Assembly (NCBI GenBank): GCA_017451975.1
Contig: JAFTNI010000188.1
Span: 1-14,783, forward strand
DNA length: 14,783 bases
DNA from: Clostridia bacterium
Lineage (GTDB): Bacteria; Bacillota; Clostridia; Oscillospirales; CAG-272
Reading direction: 5' to 3'
Under the pieces are notes generated by a model, which made no database searches, was not told the origin of the DNA, and saw only the letters and a program-made list of their open reading frames with translations. The translations under genes and the position numbers were made by a program. Of the stretch, positions 13,796 to 14,783 are shown in pieces. How positions within the stretch are numbered: the first letter of the stretch is position 1; the number at the start of each line of letters is the position of its first letter.

Positions 13796-14352
13796 ATATT
13801 ATAACCCTCCTTTTCCAAATATTTTTTTAGTTTTTCTCTTGTGCGGGAAAGAATTTTCAAAACGTTTCCCTCTTTTACGCCGTACATTTCCGCTATATCG
13901 GCGGTGGGCAGAAATTCAAAATATCGGTTTATGAAAATTCCGCAATCACGCTCGGAAAGCGAGCGCAAAAAGGCATTCACCGTTTTCATAAATTCCGCGC
14001 GGAAAAGCGCACTTTCCGTACTTTCCTTGCCCGAAACAAATTCGCTTACTTCCTCGAGCGCAAGCATAACCTCGCCGCCCCCGCGTTTTGCCGAGTTTAT
14101 TTCGTTATATCTGTTCAAAGCGAGGTTGCGCACAGTTTTCGCCAGAAAAAGTTTAAGGTTTTCGGGCCTTTTGCCTTCTGCATATTTCCAAAGCCTCATA
14201 TATGCATCGTTTACGCACTCCTCTGCATCACCGTCGTTGCCAAGAATAGTTTTTGCTATACTGTGGCAATATTTGCCGTATTTATGCGAAATCTTCTCTA
14301 TGGCGTTTTCGTTGCGTATGCTTAAAAGTTCAAGTATTTCTCGGTCATCCAT
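13792..14352 (-). CDS. ECF-type sigma-70 family sigma factor
   Basis: A 186-residue group IV sigma factor that directs RNA polymerase to a specific set of promoters. Region 2 spans about 15-85, with the core-binding/-10 helix block GDAEECVNDAYMRLWKYAEG (41-60) and FLAKTVRNLALNRY (69-82). A linker follows (about 86-118). Region 4 spans about 120-178, with LSERDCGIFINRYFEFLPTA (132-151) and the -35-binding helix-turn-helix DIAEMYGVKEGNVLKILSRTREKL (read as 152-175). There is no extra C-terminal domain. AAAGGAG precedes the ATG at 14352. Its TGA overlaps the ATG of the membrane-anchored serpin by four bases, so the two are made together and the serpin is the likely regulator partner. A candidate self-type promoter lies at 14395-14423. 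Confidence 0.95.
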   Translation of the reverse strand: MDDREILELLSIRNENAIEKISHKYGKYCHSIAKTILGNDGDAEECVNDAYMRLWKYAEGKRPENLKLFLAKTVRNLALNRYNEINSAKRGGGEVMLALEEVSEFVSGKESTESALFRAEFMKTVNAFLRSLSERDCGIFINRYFEFLPTADIAEMYGVKEGNVLKILSRTREKLKKYLEKEGYNI

Positions 14353-14388
14353 GGTGACATCTCCTTTCGGATATATTTGGCGCCTTCA

Positions 14389-14413
14389 CTATATAAGACA
14401 GTTTTTTATATAG
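14389..14413. repeat. Inverted repeat upstream of the ECF sigma gene
   Basis: CTATATAA (14389-14396) and TTATATAG (14406-14413) are perfect inverted copies separated by 9 nt. The dyad lies 36-61 nt before the sigma start and overlaps the candidate -10 and spacer. It could be an operator or a chance feature of AT-rich DNA. Confidence 0.5.
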
Positions 14414-14423
14414 CTTTCTGACA
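14395..14423 (-). promoter_or_regulatory. Candidate ECF-type promoter of the sigma-serpin operon
   Basis: On the minus strand, TGTCAG (complement of 14418-14423) is followed by 17 nt and TGTCTT (complement of 14395-14400). The GTC core of the -10 and the lack of any TTGACA/TATAAT pair fit an ECF-style promoter used by the sigma factor on its own operon, a common arrangement. The predicted start is near 14388, about 36 nt before the ATG. The assignment rests on one site and is tentative. Confidence 0.4.
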
Positions 14424-14508
14424 CATTACCAAGAAAATTTTATCATAAATGTAATTTTATTTCAATATAAAATATTTTGTAGCACTCGCAAAGCCCGCTT
14501 GAACAAAC

Positions 14509-14584
14509 AAAAACGGAGGCAAAAGGGGAGTTCTCATAAGGAAGTTTGATTTCTCCTTGTAGGGACCGGCGTCCTCGACGGTCC
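14509..14584. repeat. Half-terminator joined to a hairpin-forming, repeat-like element
   Basis: Bases 14509-14525 repeat exactly the 17 nt at 10793-10809, the A-run, CGGAGGC arm and loop of a terminator, but the second arm GCCTCCG is missing. The following segment contains AAGGA/TCCTT dyads and then GGACCG (14563-14568) pairing with CGGTCC (14579-14584), with an inner CG/CG pair and loop TCCT. From memory, intergenic repeats with a TGTAGGGACCGG core are widespread in gut Clostridia genomes. Only one copy is in this window, so that identification needs a genome search. Confidence 0.5.
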
Positions 14585-14619
14585 AAAAATGCATAATTGC
14601 TCAGCAGAAGACAAAGATT

Positions 14620-14654
14620 AACCCCGACAGATTTTTAAACGCTCTGTCGGGGTT
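14620..14654 (-). terminator. 12-bp hairpin, probable terminator of the right-edge gene
   Basis: AACCCCGACAGA (14620-14631) pairs perfectly with TCTGTCGGGGTT (14643-14654) around an 11-nt loop. It starts 22 nt after the stop codon of the right-edge gene read leftward. The following sequence TTAATCTTT is a weak T-tract, so termination is likely but not textbook. Confidence 0.65.
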
Positions 14655-14675
14655 TGCTATTCAATAAATTGGAAT

Positions 14676-14783
14676 TTATCGCTCAGACTCTTTGCCTTTC
14701 CTAATTCTCTTTACTGTAGTATAAGCCAAAACAGGAAGAGCAATCAAATCAATTACCCCTGTTATTCTCACAGCAATATCAGG
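14676..14783 (-). CDS. C-terminal end of a small membrane-type protein (5' part beyond the window)
   Basis: A leftward frame enters from the right edge and ends at TAA (14676-14678), giving exactly 35 codons in phase: PDIAVRITGVIDLIALPVLA followed by YTTVKRIRKGKESER. The first 20-23 residues are hydrophobic enough for a membrane helix, followed by a basic tail (KRIRKGK) as expected for a cytoplasmic C-terminus under the positive-inside rule. It has no in-frame stop, and a hairpin lies 22 nt downstream, both of which support a real gene end. Too little is visible to name a family. Confidence 0.6.
   Translation of the reverse strand, partial: PDIAVRITGVIDLIALPVLAYTTVKRIRKGKESER

Larger units (their letters stand above)
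14424..14675. other. Intergenic region between the ECF operon and the right-edge gene
   Basis: Together with 14353-14423, this makes a 323-nt stretch without a gene. From left to right it holds an AT-rich upstream segment of the sigma promoter (14424-14480), a half-terminator joined to a hairpin-forming repeat-like segment (14509-14584), an unassigned stretch (14585-14619) and a 12-bp hairpin (14620-14654). I see no open frame with a ribosome site on either strand. Confidence 0.6.

Noticed and set aside
1..14783. CRISPR array, tRNA, rRNA, transposase or phage genes
   Set aside because: No regularly spaced repeats, cloverleaf or rRNA-like sequence, and no transposase or integrase motifs were seen on either strand.

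Overview
The window looks like a chromosomal piece of an uncultured Firmicutes bacterium, probably a gut-type Clostridia. This is inferred from AGGAGG-type ribosome binding sites, AT-rich spacers with near-consensus sigma-A promoters at 17-nt spacing, a TTG start on rpoB as in Bacillus, and the gene content. No taxonomic marker is complete, so the class is an inference. Every complete gene ends in TAA or TGA, and none ends in TAG.

Left part (1-5566): the 5' two thirds of rpoB run leftward off the edge. It is divergent from alaS (alanyl-tRNA synthetase), with a perfect-consensus promoter for rpoB and a strong one for alaS in the 330-nt gap. alaS is followed by a HIT-family nucleotide hydrolase gene (hinT). 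That gene shares a two-way terminator with a convergent seven-helix membrane protein of unknown function (5568-6254).

Middle (6361-10821): a cytoplasmic GH3 glycosidase runs leftward from its own promoter. It is followed by a small XRE/Cro-type regulator and a divergent coiled-coil protein that looks like the 3' remnant of a longer gene. Next comes a rightward pair, an inositol-monophosphatase-family enzyme and a cytidylate-kinase-like P-loop protein, ending at a strong two-way terminator.

Right part (10820-14423) is the most interesting. It is a leftward cluster with an ECF sigma factor, then a membrane-anchored serpin whose start overlaps the sigma stop by four bases (ATGA), then a substrate-binding lipoprotein gene. 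The serpin occupies the position normally held by an anti-sigma factor and has the matching layout: a short cytoplasmic N-terminus, one transmembrane helix, a Gly/Thr linker and an extracytoplasmic domain. This suggests, without proving, that a protease-trapping fold acts as the sensor of the sigma factor. The lipoprotein gene carries an in-frame TAG exactly where the residue before the lipobox cysteine should be. It is otherwise intact.

Right edge (14424-14783): a degenerate half-terminator joined to a hairpin-forming repeat-like stretch, a 12-bp hairpin, and the last 35 codons of another leftward gene for a small membrane-type protein.
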